A stretch of 64,000 bases of DNA, taken from positions 1 to 64,000 of the forward strand of contig CBFHOH010000009.1 in assembly GCA_965657335.1 (NCBI GenBank). The letters run 5' to 3'. Shown piece after piece: positions 18,799-27,951 of this stretch. Made by a program: the position numbers and the translations under genes. The notes under the pieces are model-generated. The model saw only the letters and a list, made by a program, of their open reading frames with translations, searched no databases and was not told the origin of the DNA. Source of the stretch: UBA4582 sp965657335 (GTDB lineage: Bacteria; Pseudomonadota; Gammaproteobacteria; Pseudomonadales; Azotimanducaceae). Each line of letters starts with the position of its first letter. Position 1 is the stretch's first letter.

Positions 18799-19166
18799 TG
18801 AAAAACGACATTATTTTTATCGAGGGTTTGTCGATTGAAACAATTATCGGTGTTTACGAACATGAGCGAAATATTAAACAAGCAGTAATTCTCGATATTG
18901 AAATGACGCTACCTGCGAGTGACGCAGCTAGCTCCGATGATCTGCGTCACACGGTGGATTACGATGCGGTATCCAAAATGGTGACAAACTACGTCCAAGA
19001 GACGCAATACCAGCTTATTGAGTCTCTTGCTGAGCAAGTGGCGTCATTAGTGCTCGATGCTTTTGCAACCGATTCGCTCAGGCTTAAGTTGTCTAAACCA
19101 GGCGCTGTCAAGAATGCAGCATCGGTTGGCATCGTAATCACCCGCTCCGCGAAGCGACATGCCTGA
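18798..19166 (+). CDS. folB: dihydroneopterin aldolase
   Basis: This 122-residue protein of the FolB family cleaves 7,8-dihydroneopterin in folate synthesis. Visible are IFIEGLSIETIIGVYEHER (with the pterin-binding Glu), TVDYDAVS, and LIESLAEQVA; the Lys of KLSKPGAV is the catalytic lysine region. I chose the ATG at 18798 within the TAATG overlap with tsaD; the longer frame from 18774 lies inside tsaD. It is a folate gene far from the divergent dihydropteroate synthase at 54880. Confidence 0.93.
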   Translation: MKNDIIFIEGLSIETIIGVYEHERNIKQAVILDIEMTLPASDAASSDDLRHTVDYDAVSKMVTNYVQETQYQLIESLAEQVASLVLDAFATDSLRLKLSKPGAVKNAASVGIVITRSAKRHA

Positions 19167-19331
19167 CCGCACGGTTGTTCGAGAGCATGGCACAATCCCG
19201 CGTCGCTAGGTCTGCGCACTTGTCATCTCCCGCTATGCTTTATTTCATACGTAACCTATACTGCTCCCCACCCAGATATTCCGCACGGAACATCCAAAAC
19301 ACAGACACGCAGCATAGGAATATCCAGCAGA

Positions 19332-20366
19332 TTGAAAACGACGGATAGCGATCATCAGGCACTCGTCAGGTCTCTAGTGCCATTCGCTCAAATGCCCGAC
19401 GACATCTTCGAAAGCATGATCCCGTTCATCACTTTCGAAACATATGCGCCCAACAAAATGATTTTCAAGCGTGATAATGCGGATCTGGTTTTGTATTGGC
19501 TTTTGGAAGGGACTGTCGATTTACTCGACAAAAATTATGCAGCCCAGACGCGTAAATCAGAAGATGAGAACGCGAAGTACGCACTTGATAGCCATGAACC
19601 CCACAGCGTTACCGCTATTACAACGACTCACTGCCGACTTGCTTTAATTCCAAGATCAACCCTCGGAGCGTTTTCTGAAAGCCTCGATGCAGGTATCTCG
19701 CTGAACCGCTCACCAGAGAAAGATGAAGGTATAGACTGGATGTCAGCGCTGCTTAGCTCACCTTTGTTCGAATACATTCCACCTGCAAATATTCAGGCGC
19801 TCTTCAGCAAATTTGAAGAGGTAACGTACTCGGCTGGAGAGGTCGTCATTCATCAAGGCGAACCTGGCGACTACTTTTACGTCATAAAATCAGGAAGAAC
19901 CAAGGTGGAACGACAGGTTGGGGAAAAGTCCCAGCTACTCGTCGAACTGAAAGCTGGGGACAATTTTGGCCAGGACGCACTCGTCAGCGACGTGCCCCGA
20001 AATGCCAGCGTCACCATGTTGACCAACGGAAAACTCATGCGTTTGGCTGAGCCGGACTTTGAAAATTTGCTGATGGAGCCGGTAATAGAGACCGTCACGC
20101 TGAAAGAGGCGCATGAGATGATTGCTGAGGCAAATCCGAAAACCTATATATTGGACGTAAGAAACCCAAAAGAACTGAATTCCGGTAAACTTGAAAAAAG
20201 CATCAATGTACCGCTACCTTTGCTGCGGAAAAACATGCCAAAATTAGTGAACGATGCGGTATACATCACCACATGCGACAACGGCAAAAGATCAATGCTA
20301 GCCGCATACCAGCTTAATGAAAATGGCTTTACTGGCTACGTACTTGAACAGAACAACGAGAATTAG
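19332..20366 (+). CDS. tandem cyclic-nucleotide-binding domain protein with C-terminal rhodanese domain
   Basis: The protein has 344 residues and a TTG start (MKTTDSDHQ). Residues about 10-125 look like a degraded cNMP-binding (CRP-type) beta-roll. About 145-245 form a better one, with GEVVIHQGEPGDYFYVIKSGRTKV and a phosphate-cassette-like FGQDALVSDVPRNAS. Residues about 253-340 form a rhodanese domain ending in the active loop C315-D-N-G-K-R-S, which keeps the catalytic Cys. There is no helix-turn-helix or membrane segment. A nucleotide-sensing sulfurtransferase or phosphatase-like switch is an inference. No operon partner is evident: folB ends 165 nt upstream and hinT starts 51 nt downstream. 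Confidence 0.82.
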   Translation: MKTTDSDHQALVRSLVPFAQMPDDIFESMIPFITFETYAPNKMIFKRDNADLVLYWLLEGTVDLLDKNYAAQTRKSEDENAKYALDSHEPHSVTAITTTHCRLALIPRSTLGAFSESLDAGISLNRSPEKDEGIDWMSALLSSPLFEYIPPANIQALFSKFEEVTYSAGEVVIHQGEPGDYFYVIKSGRTKVERQVGEKSQLLVELKAGDNFGQDALVSDVPRNASVTMLTNGKLMRLAEPDFENLLMEPVIETVTLKEAHEMIAEANPKTYILDVRNPKELNSGKLEKSINVPLPLLRKNMPKLVNDAVYITTCDNGKRSMLAAYQLNENGFTGYVLEQNNEN

Positions 20367-20417
20367 CGGCCTTATCAATTTTTGGCTTTTATTTGAACCA
20401 CTAAGAGACTGACGAAA

Positions 20418-20762
20418 ATGACAACCGATTGCCTTTTCTGCAAGATCGTAGCCGGAGATATTCCCGCTGACATCATCTACCAAGATGAACATGTTATCGC
20501 TTTTCGTGATATCAGCCCACAAGCACCGACGCACATTCTCATCGTTCCGCGTAAACATATTGCTACAATTAACGACTTAGAATCGACAGATCAGCTTCTT
20601 GCCGGACATCTCTTGTTAACCGCGCAAAAACTGGCAAGAGAACAAGGGATCGACCAATCAGGGTTTCGCTTGGTGATGAACTGTAATCAGGAGGGAGGCC
20701 AAACAGTGTACCATATCCATATGCACCTGATGGGTGGCCGACAACTCACCGTTCTAGGCTAA
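20418..20762 (+). CDS. hinT: HIT-family purine nucleoside phosphoramidase HinT
   Basis: This 114-residue histidine-triad protein has the triad H99-I-H101-M-H103-LMGG near the C-terminus and a CLFC pair at Cys5/Cys8. The length and the N-terminal FCKIVAGDIPADIIYQDE are those of HinT, which hydrolyses AMP-N phosphoramidates. It is followed after 34 nt by coq7. Confidence 0.95.
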   Translation: MTTDCLFCKIVAGDIPADIIYQDEHVIAFRDISPQAPTHILIVPRKHIATINDLESTDQLLAGHLLLTAQKLAREQGIDQSGFRLVMNCNQEGGQTVYHIHMHLMGGRQLTVLG

Positions 20763-20796
20763 GGCTTACGCACAATCTCAAAGGTAACTTATTAGA

Positions 20797-21429
20797 ATGA
20801 ACAATCCGTTAGATAGCGCCATTTCACAATTCGATCAGGCATTGCGCGCTGTAACCGGCGCTGTGGGCAAGACTTCGCGTCAATCTCCAGCCAGCGCGCT
20901 AGCATCTGACGAGCTTTCCGACGAGGAGAAAAAAACCGCCGTCCGGTTGATGCGAATTAACCATTGCGGAGAGGTTTGCGCTCAGGCGTTATATCAATCT
21001 CAGGCACTGGTAGCAAAATCACCAGATGTGGCAAACCATATGCGTGCAGCGGCAAATGAAGAAGTTGACCATCTCAGTTGGACCGAGGAGCGCATTCGCG
21101 AACTAGACGGTCACGTCAGCTATCTGAACCCATTCTGGTATCTTGCGTCATTTGGTATCGGCGCAGTAACGGGCATGTTGGGAGATAAGATTAATTTGGG
21201 GTTTGTCGCTGCAACAGAGGATCAAGTAGCAGGACATCTTGATGATCATCTGGAGAAACTGCCTCAACAAGACAAAAAATCACAAGAGATTTTGAGACAG
21301 ATGAAAACCGATGAGTTGGCCCACAAGGAAATGGCTATTAGTGCAGGCGGGGCAAATTTTCCTGAACCCATAAAACAAGGCATGCGATTTATCTCTCGTC
21401 TCATGACACGAACAACCTACTGGATCTAG
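20797..21429 (+). CDS. coq7: ubiquinone biosynthesis di-iron hydroxylase Coq7
   Basis: This 210-residue carboxylate-bridged di-iron protein hydroxylates demethoxyubiquinol at the membrane surface. Iron ligands visible: Glu59 (NHCGEV), Glu89 and His92 (EEVDH), Glu141 (ATEDQV), and Glu173/His176 (DELAHKE). It is the COQ7-type enzyme found in Pseudomonas rather than UbiF. The stop codon shares bases with the stop of the convergent speD-like gene (CTAG palindrome), the tightest possible convergent arrangement. Confidence 0.95.
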   Translation: MNNPLDSAISQFDQALRAVTGAVGKTSRQSPASALASDELSDEEKKTAVRLMRINHCGEVCAQALYQSQALVAKSPDVANHMRAAANEEVDHLSWTEERIRELDGHVSYLNPFWYLASFGIGAVTGMLGDKINLGFVAATEDQVAGHLDDHLEKLPQQDKKSQEILRQMKTDELAHKEMAISAGGANFPEPIKQGMRFISRLMTRTTYWI

Positions 21430-22028
21430 AACACCAACGCGGCAATCGCTGCATGAATCACTGGGTCATTTTTATTCGAAGTCAACATCGCGCTACCCTC
21501 TCTCTGGGCACAGACGTTGTAGTCCGCTATCGTCATCTCTTTGAGACGACGGTCATTTTTTGCCAGCGATATTTGACCACTTGAATCAACACCTGCTCCT
21601 CTACTTCTTTCATCGATGGTCGCGAAGTGAGGCTTTAATCTGTCAAATAGACCGTTCAGCGATTCGACCGGATGCGTGTCTCCACACGTAGATATCTCTA
21701 ACTCCAACCTAAAGGATGACCATTGATTCTCATCACCAACATCAAAATAAGTGTGTGTGGATATGTGACTGGCGTCCAAATGAGCGAGCGCTGAGACATG
21801 CTGAGCGATAAGTAAATTTGCGCTGGCGCCGTGCGGGTCGTAACTGACGGATGAAAAACTCATCGTGCGGGCGCCCAGTTCATCACTCAACTTTTTTATG
21901 AGCAACTCCAGTCGAGTTTCTGAATACTGCTGGTCTAGCCTATCCGCCCACAACACTAAATCAGCCGCTGGTTGAGGCGGCGCCAAAAAATAAAAATTCA
22001 CACCCAGCGAATGTGTTACAAGGTTCAT
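21426..22028 (-). CDS. speD: S-adenosylmethionine decarboxylase (class 1A SpeD) family protein, short and divergent
   Basis: The protein has 200 residues, against about 264 in E. coli SpeD. The core is recognisable: YDPHGAS (63-69, like DYEPQGAS), AHLDASHISTHTY (82-94) containing the Ser87 that becomes the pyruvoyl cofactor by self-cleavage after Ala86 (Lys in E. coli), EISTCG with Cys115 (E. coli Cys140), and ATIDERSRG (137-144). The N-terminus is short and the region after 145 is shortened. It sits between coq7 and crp, the speD position in Pseudomonas. Decarboxylated AdoMet feeds spermidine synthesis; no speE is in the window. Activity is likely but not certain given the truncated tail. 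Confidence 0.7.
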   Translation of the reverse strand: MNLVTHSLGVNFYFLAPPQPAADLVLWADRLDQQYSETRLELLIKKLSDELGARTMSFSSVSYDPHGASANLLIAQHVSALAHLDASHISTHTYFDVGDENQWSSFRLELEISTCGDTHPVESLNGLFDRLKPHFATIDERSRGAGVDSSGQISLAKNDRRLKEMTIADYNVCAQREGSAMLTSNKNDPVIHAAIAALVF

Positions 22029-22205
22029 CTACTCTCCCGAAAATAAGTGAAGCAACAAAACCAGCCCAAAAAAAGCAATTCTGGCCCTAATAATGCCCGG
22101 TTATTGCGCTTTTCAACATCCATTATCGCCGACACTGTTGTTTTCGAAATTCGCTGGACGTAATCTACGTGTGATACTCGCACTTCTGGAAAACAGCGCA
22201 GCAAT

Positions 22206-22841
22206 ATGGCCAGCCTCACTCTGTCAGCCCTTGACTTCGGTAATATGGAAGCTTTTCTCACTGCCGCTCATAAGCGTCGCTATCCCAAAGGTAGTACGAT
22301 TATCTACGCTGGCGAAGATAGCGACTCGATCTACTATATCACTAACGGCTCGGTCACCGTGCTCATCGAGAACGATTCTGGCCGTGAAATTATTGTTGCA
22401 TATCTGAACAAAGGCGATTTTTTTGGTGAAATGGCGCTCTTTGGTGAAGGCACGCGTACTGCTTGGGTTAAAGCAAAAACAGACTGCGATGTTGCTGAAT
22501 TGGGCTACGCCAAGTTTGTCGAACTGAGCAAACAGGACTCAGGCATGCTGTTTGAACTCACCAGCCAAATCGTCGAACGACTTGGCAAGACGACACGCAA
22601 ATTAGGTGACCTTGCTTTCCTCGACGTCACTGGCCGTGTTGCTAGACAGTTGCTAGATTTATGCGAGCAGCCCGATGCTATGACCCATCCCGATGGCATG
22701 CAGATTAAGGTTACGCGACAAGAAATAGGGCGCTTAGTTGGCTGTTCCCGCGAGATGGTCGGACGGGTATTGAAAACGCTGGAAGACCAGGGGCTGGTTC
22801 AGGTTAAAGGCAAAACGATGGTCGTCATGGGCACCCGCTGA
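22206..22841 (+). CDS. crp: CRP/Vfr-type cAMP-responsive transcription regulator
   Basis: This 211-residue regulator has an N-terminal cAMP-binding beta-roll (phosphate-binding FFGEMALFGEGTRTAWV with the family's Glu and Arg, in a slightly altered form) and a C-terminal helix-turn-helix, TRQEIGRLVGCSREMVGRVLKTL, nearly identical in pattern to E. coli CRP and Pseudomonas Vfr. It binds promoters carrying TGTGA-N6-TCACA. It is divergent from the speD-like gene, with 177 nt between them, and convergent with trpC. In Pseudomonas vfr lies in the same trpC-vfr-osmC-speD order; osmC is absent here. Confidence 0.95.
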   Translation: MASLTLSALDFGNMEAFLTAAHKRRYPKGSTIIYAGEDSDSIYYITNGSVTVLIENDSGREIIVAYLNKGDFFGEMALFGEGTRTAWVKAKTDCDVAELGYAKFVELSKQDSGMLFELTSQIVERLGKTTRKLGDLAFLDVTGRVARQLLDLCEQPDAMTHPDGMQIKVTRQEIGRLVGCSREMVGRVLKTLEDQGLVQVKGKTMVVMGTR

Positions 22842-22908
22842 AACCTAATTTAACCTACCTTTTTTACCCGCTTGCTCACTGACTCTTTCTCAACTAGAAA
22901 AATTTAGC

Positions 22909-23715
22909 TTACGCAAAAAACATCTCGTTTAGCTTCTTACCTGGGTCGTCTTCTCTCATAAACGACTCACCCACCAAAAAGGAGTTAACGCCTGCTTCGA
23001 GCATCATCCCGACATCTTGTGAACAACTGATACCACTTTCTGTCACCACGGTAACGTCTGCAGGAATCAGATCAAGCAGCTCAAATGTGGTATTCAAAGT
23101 CACTTCGAAGGTCCTCAAATTTCGGTTATTAATGCCTAGTAGTTCCGGCTCAAGCGCCAGCGCCACCTCCGCCTCGGCTCGATCGTGAACCTCTATCAGT
23201 ACATCCATACCCAAATCTCGAGCGAGATGGTAAAAACGTTCGAGCAATTCTGGGCTCAACACGCTTGCAATCAACAGCACACAATCCGCACCCAGCAATC
23301 TGGATTCATAGATCTGATAATCATCAACCATAAAATCTTTTCGAATGACCGGTAATTGCACCGCGCTCCGGGCACTTTGCATAAAACTATTCTTACCCTG
23401 AAAAAAACTTATGTCGGTTAATACTGAGAGACAGGCGGCGCCAGCTTTTTCGTAAGCCCTTGCAATCTGAACCGGATCGAAATCTTTACGAATGACGCCT
23501 TTTGAGGGTGAAGCCTTTTTAATCTCAGCAATGACGCCTGGCTTTTTCTGCTCCTCTCTATCTTTCAACGCTCGTGCAAACCCGCGACAGACTGGCATTG
23601 CAGCCACATCTTTTTCCAGCGCATCCTGTGATTTTTTTTGTTTCAAAACCTCCAGCTCTCGCCACTTCTCCGCGACAATTTCCTTTAGGATGTCCGGTAT
23701 TTCAACGTTACTCAT
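22909..23715 (-). CDS. trpC: indole-3-glycerol phosphate synthase
   Basis: This 268-residue TIM barrel carries KPGVIAEIKKASPSKG, VRKDF-type lysine segments (IRKDFMVD), and INNRNLRTFEV, with SGI at the phosphate site (ESGIS). It closes the indole ring of CdRP in tryptophan synthesis. It is the last gene of trpE-G-D-C; trpD ends 12 nt upstream and a ribosome site AAAGGG precedes the ATG. Confidence 0.97.
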   Translation of the reverse strand: MSNVEIPDILKEIVAEKWRELEVLKQKKSQDALEKDVAAMPVCRGFARALKDREEQKKPGVIAEIKKASPSKGVIRKDFDPVQIARAYEKAGAACLSVLTDISFFQGKNSFMQSARSAVQLPVIRKDFMVDDYQIYESRLLGADCVLLIASVLSPELLERFYHLARDLGMDVLIEVHDRAEAEVALALEPELLGINNRNLRTFEVTLNTTFELLDLIPADVTVVTESGISCSQDVGMMLEAGVNSFLVGESFMREDDPGKKLNEMFFA

Positions 23716-23727
23716 CAGCCCTTTCCG

Positions 23728-24771
23728 TTAAGTTATTATCGCAGCCGCTGCAGACAAGCTTTTGGTGAATGCAACAAACTCTTCGAGCTTTGTCGTGGCA
23801 AGGCCACTTGCAATGGATTCGCGCGCTAGTTTAACACCTTCTGCCAGCGTACCAGCCATACCTGATACATAGATTGCCGCACCCGCATTGAGCGCTACGA
23901 TGTTGCTTGCGTCTCCGTGAGAGCCTTCAAGCGATTGCTTCACCAGCGCCAGGCTCTGCTGGCTATCTTCAACTATCAGCCCCTCAAGGGACCCCGTTGC
24001 CATACCAAAATCATTAGGAGAAATCTGGTACTCACGAACCTTCCCACCCTTTAGTTCAGCAATAAGTGTTGGCGCAGCGATGCTGATTTCATCCAAGCCG
24101 TCTTCCGAGTGAACAACAATTACGTGCTCGCTGCCCATCGTCTTAAGCACTTCAGCGACAGGCTTAAGCCATTGGCGATCATACACACCTATCAATTGTC
24201 TCTTCGCACCGGCCGGGTTTGTGAGTGGACCGAGCAGGTTGAATATCGTACGAACGATCATCTCTTTTCGTGGACCAATCGCATGCTTCATGGCGCTATG
24301 GTGACGTTGCGCGAACAGAAAACCTACACCGACCGTGTCAACGCAGCGGCCCACCTGTTCTGGCTCTAATGCGATTTCAGCACCAGCAGCCTCCAACAGA
24401 TCTGCACTACCGCTCTTTGAGGAGGCGCCTCTGTTACCATGCTTTGCAACAGCCACACCTACCGAAGCAGCGACAAATGCCGACGCAGTAGACACATTGA
24501 ATTTGTTAGATCCACTTCCTCCAGTGCCACATGTATCAACAATATTTGTTCTCTGGGTAGATACCGGCGTGGCCAGCTGCCGCATCACCGTCGCACCGGC
24601 ACGAATTTCATCGATCGTTTCACCCTTCATTCTCAAACCAACCAAAAACCCACCGATTTGCGCGTCAGTTGCTTTTCCGCTCATGATCATGCCCATCACG
24701 TCTAACATTTCTTCATGAGCTAAATCTTCACCTGCAATAACCTTAGCGATCGCGCCTGGCATATCCATCAA
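23728..24771 (-). CDS. trpD: anthranilate phosphoribosyltransferase
   Basis: This 347-residue phosphoribosyltransferase has the PRPP loop GTGGSGSNKFNVST starting at residue 82, KHGNRGASSKSGSADLLEA, and GPLTNPAG. It adds PRPP to anthranilate. The ATG overlaps the trpG stop by 4 nt, indicating translational coupling. Confidence 0.97.
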   Translation of the reverse strand: MMDMPGAIAKVIAGEDLAHEEMLDVMGMIMSGKATDAQIGGFLVGLRMKGETIDEIRAGATVMRQLATPVSTQRTNIVDTCGTGGSGSNKFNVSTASAFVAASVGVAVAKHGNRGASSKSGSADLLEAAGAEIALEPEQVGRCVDTVGVGFLFAQRHHSAMKHAIGPRKEMIVRTIFNLLGPLTNPAGAKRQLIGVYDRQWLKPVAEVLKTMGSEHVIVVHSEDGLDEISIAAPTLIAELKGGKVREYQISPNDFGMATGSLEGLIVEDSQQSLALVKQSLEGSHGDASNIVALNAGAAIYVSGMAGTLAEGVKLARESIASGLATTKLEEFVAFTKSLSAAAAIIT

Positions 24772-25364
24772 ATCACCTCTTTCCGGTCGGTAGTCTCTAA
24801 AAAATTTCGAAATAAATCATGTCCATACTCACTGACAATTGACTCTGGGTGAAACTGCACGCCCTCGACATTCATCTCTTTGTGCCTGAATCCCATGATT
24901 TCGTGCATGTGCCCATCTCGTTCTGTCCACGCAGTCACTTCCAAGCAATCGGGTACTGATTCTCTTGCGACAACTAACGAATGGTAGCGAGTTGCCGTAA
25001 ATGGATTCGATAGTCCTCTGAAGACACCACCGCCATTGTGATAGATCGGGGATGTTTTCCCATGCATGACGCTTTCAGCTTTCACAATCTCTCCACCATA
25101 GACCTGACCAATACTCTGGTGACCGAGGCAAACACCGAGTATCGGTATCACGCCGGAAAACTTTCGAATGGCATCCATCGAGATACCCGCTTCGTTCGGT
25201 GTGCAGGGCCCTGGAGAGATAACGATTCGATCAGGATTTAACTCAGCGATCTTGCTTAGAGAAATCTCGTCATTGCGGTGGACTTCAACTTGCTCGCCCA
25301 GCTCTCCTAGGTACTGAACAATGTTGTATGTAAACGAGTCGTAGTTATCAATCATCAAAATCAT
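24768..25364 (-). CDS. trpG: anthranilate synthase glutamine amidotransferase subunit
   Basis: This 198-residue class-I glutamine amidotransferase has catalytic Cys79 (LGVCLGHQ), and His172/Glu174 (QFHPES). It feeds ammonia to TrpE and may also serve PabB in folate synthesis (PabA function), as in many Gammaproteobacteria with a single such gene; that is inference. It overlaps trpE and trpD by 4 nt on each side. Confidence 0.96.
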   Translation of the reverse strand: MILMIDNYDSFTYNIVQYLGELGEQVEVHRNDEISLSKIAELNPDRIVISPGPCTPNEAGISMDAIRKFSGVIPILGVCLGHQSIGQVYGGEIVKAESVMHGKTSPIYHNGGGVFRGLSNPFTATRYHSLVVARESVPDCLEVTAWTERDGHMHEIMGFRHKEMNVEGVQFHPESIVSEYGHDLFRNFLETTDRKEVI

Positions 25365-26920
25365 ACGCTTGAGTCCCCTCGTCCAGAGTGACGGGCTTGG
25401 TCTCTATTCAACGTTTCTGAGCTTTCACCGCCGTCGTCCATTCCGAGTCCTGATTCAGTCATTTCAACGGCACGAAAAATTGACCGGGCTTTATTCATCG
25501 TTTCCTTCCATTCAAGCGCTGGCACTGAATCTGCGACAACACCAGCACCCGCTTGAATATAGAGCTTGTGATCCTTGATAACAGCCGTACGGATCGCGAT
25601 TGCAGTGTCCATATTTCCGTTCCAAGATAGATATCCTACTGCGCCGCCGAAAATACCGCGTTTTTCCGGTTCGAATTCATCAATAATTTCAAGTGCTCTC
25701 ACCTTGGGCGCGCCGCTTAGGGTGCCGACAGGGAGCGTCGCTCTCAACAAATCCATCGCCGAGCCATCCTCTACTATTTCACCGGAAACATTTGAAGCGA
25801 TATGCATCACATGCGCATAACGCTCAATAGTCATCATGTCGCTGACTGCAACTGTTCCAGTCTTACAAATGCGACCAATATCATTGCGCCCAAGATCAAT
25901 CAACATGAGGTGTTCAGCGATTTCTTTCGGATCAGCCAACAGCTCTGCCTCCAATTGGAGGTCTTCAGTTTCTGTCCGGCCTCTCCTGCGCGTCCCAGCT
26001 AGCGGTCTGACCGTGACTTCGCCGTTGTCCAGACGGGCAAGAATTTCCGGCGAAGAGCTCACAATATGAAAATCCTCGAGATGCATGTAATACATGTACG
26101 GCGAGGGGTTCAATGACCTTAGTGCTCTGTAAAGGTTTAAAGGTTCTCCCTCAAATAGAATGGACATGCGCTGGGAAAGAACCACCTGCATAACATCGCC
26201 TTCACAAATGTAATCTTTGATTTTGTCGACATCGTGCATGAATTTTTCTTCGCCATAACTCGAAACAAAATCCTCTTCATGTACAACCGGCCCTATTTCC
26301 GGCGTCAGCACAGCAGCGGGAATATTGCGCTGCATTTTGAGAACCATTTCTCCTAACCGCTTTTGAGCATTTTGGTAAGCCGACTCATGCTCTGGGTTCG
26401 CGTGGGTAATTAGGTGTATCTTTCCCTTGACGCTGTCAAACACAACGACGTCGTTTGAAACCATTAGGAGAATATCGGGCGTGCCTATCGCATCAGGTGG
26501 CGAGCTGTCCGCCAGTCGCTTTTCAACATAACGCATGCAGTCATAGCCGAAATAACCGACCAGCCCACCCGTATAAATAGGTAGTCCTTCGATCGGTGGG
26601 TAACGGTACTGCTGTTGGAACTGTTCTACATAGGCCAGCGGATCCGAACATTCAAATCGATCTATCTCTAATCCGTCTTCCTCCAACACAATCTCGTGAC
26701 CAAAGACTTTCAGGATTTTTTTTGCAGGTAGACCGACCATCGAATACCTTGACCATTTTTCACCTCCCTGAGCGGCTGATTCTAGTAAATAGCTGTAGGG
26801 TCCATTTGCGACTTTGACATAACAAGACAAAGGCGTATCAAGATCTGCGAGAAGTTCGCGCGTCACGGGAATGTGGTTATAACCTTCAGCCGCTATGGCA
26901 GCAAAATTTTCTGGCGTCAT
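25361..26920 (-). CDS. trpE: anthranilate synthase component I
   Basis: This 519-residue chorismate-using enzyme has the tryptophan feedback motif LLESA at 45-49, and C-terminal chorismate-binding features DVMQVVLSQR, GTRRRGRT, DLGRNDIGR and GTLSGAPKVRALEII. The last about 25 residues are a Gly/Ser/Asp-rich tail. It is the first gene of trpEGDC. I found no Trp-rich leader peptide upstream, so attenuation of the E. coli type is not indicated. Confidence 0.97.
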   Translation of the reverse strand: MTPENFAAIAAEGYNHIPVTRELLADLDTPLSCYVKVANGPYSYLLESAAQGGEKWSRYSMVGLPAKKILKVFGHEIVLEEDGLEIDRFECSDPLAYVEQFQQQYRYPPIEGLPIYTGGLVGYFGYDCMRYVEKRLADSSPPDAIGTPDILLMVSNDVVVFDSVKGKIHLITHANPEHESAYQNAQKRLGEMVLKMQRNIPAAVLTPEIGPVVHEEDFVSSYGEEKFMHDVDKIKDYICEGDVMQVVLSQRMSILFEGEPLNLYRALRSLNPSPYMYYMHLEDFHIVSSSPEILARLDNGEVTVRPLAGTRRRGRTETEDLQLEAELLADPKEIAEHLMLIDLGRNDIGRICKTGTVAVSDMMTIERYAHVMHIASNVSGEIVEDGSAMDLLRATLPVGTLSGAPKVRALEIIDEFEPEKRGIFGGAVGYLSWNGNMDTAIAIRTAVIKDHKLYIQAGAGVVADSVPALEWKETMNKARSIFRAVEMTESGLGMDDGGESSETLNRDQARHSGRGDSSV

Positions 26921-27276
26921 CTCTCTTACTTCTTAATTTGGGTGACGATTGAATCTGTCAGCAATCGAATAAAATTTAAAACTTCGGAGTAGTCATCACA
27001 TTACACGTTTGCAATGCCCCCGAGTGTTTAGCGCTCGGATATAGAAGAGGCTAGCTTCGCCAGCGAAGGGAGTAAGTAGATTGTGGAGAGGCTAAATTGA
27101 TCATCGACGATACGTTATTTTGCTGAGAAGAATGTTCCGCGGTCAATCTCTAAGTTAATCAAACGAGGTATCCACCCGCAGAACCTGCTCTGCGCAGAAT
27201 AATAGAGACACTCTCAAAGTACAAGCGAGTCACCGTATCCGGCGCGAAAGCTTTCCTAGAAGCATCAAAAAAAGCG
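26921..27276. other. intergenic region upstream of trpE, no gene seen
   Basis: These 356 bases lie between trpE and rpe, both on the minus strand. In Pseudomonas the phosphoglycolate phosphatase gene gph sits here. I find no open frame of that family, no tandem Trp codons and no clear terminator with a T-run. Short inverted repeats exist (for example CTTCGC-CA-GCGAAG near 27055), too short to interpret. The trpE promoter should be in the part nearest 26921. Confidence 0.45.
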
Positions 27277-27951
27277 TCAAATGGCATCGACGGAGGCGAT
27301 TTCCAATTTCATCGAATCGATTGTTTTTCGGTAATCCTCTGCGCCGAAAATCGCAGAACCGGCCACGAAAGTATCAGCACCCGATGCTGCGATTTCAGCA
27401 ATGTTGTCAATTTTCACACCACCGTCGATTTCCAAACGAATATCGCGCTCGCTCTGTTCGATCATAGCTCTGGCTTGTCTCAGTTTTTCGTGCGTGGCCG
27501 GGATGAATTTCTGTCCACCAAACCCTGGATTGATCGACATGATCAAGATCATATCTATTTTATCCATCAAATAATCGAGATGTGACAAAGAGGTCGCAGG
27601 ATTAAAAACCAGTCCGCACTTGCATCCGGCCGATTTAATCATCTCCAACGAGCGGTCAATATGCTCACTCGCCTCTGGGTGAAAAGTGATGTAGCTCGCC
27701 CCTGCCTCCAGAAAATCACCGATAATTCTGTCCACAGGCTTCACCATAAGATGGACATCAATCGGCGCCTTGATGCCGTAGGATCGGAGCGCTTTACACA
27801 CCATCGGTCCAATCGTCAGGTTGGGCACATAATGATTGTCCATGACATCAAAGTGAACAACATCAGCGCCGGCGTCTAAAACAGCGTCAACCTCTTCACC
27901 AAGCCTGGCAAAATCTGCGGATAGAATAGATGGAGCAATGAGTGGTTTCAT
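27277..27951 (-). CDS. rpe: ribulose-phosphate 3-epimerase
   Basis: This 224-residue TIM barrel has the metal/catalytic set in APSILSADF (Ser/Asp region), VHFDVMDNHYVPN, DVHLMV, ITFHPEAS, and IMSINPGFGGQKF, plus LEIDGGV. It interconverts ribulose-5-phosphate and xylulose-5-phosphate. Position near trpE is conserved in Pseudomonas, but gph between them is missing. Confidence 0.97.
   Translation of the reverse strand: MKPLIAPSILSADFARLGEEVDAVLDAGADVVHFDVMDNHYVPNLTIGPMVCKALRSYGIKAPIDVHLMVKPVDRIIGDFLEAGASYITFHPEASEHIDRSLEMIKSAGCKCGLVFNPATSLSHLDYLMDKIDMILIMSINPGFGGQKFIPATHEKLRQARAMIEQSERDIRLEIDGGVKIDNIAEIAASGADTFVAGSAIFGAEDYRKTIDSMKLEIASVDAI

Noticed and set aside
22160..22190. CRP autoregulatory site upstream of crp
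   Set aside because: GTGTGATACTCGCAC looks partly palindromic but does not fit TGTGA-N6-TCACA.
22025..22261. Minus-strand 78-codon frame overlapping the speD-like start by 4 nt
   Set aside because: It begins inside crp on the opposite strand, has no ribosome site or recognisable family, and covers the crp promoter region.
26921..27000. trp attenuator with leader peptide
   Set aside because: No short frame with tandem Trp codons and no terminator/antiterminator pair could be found.
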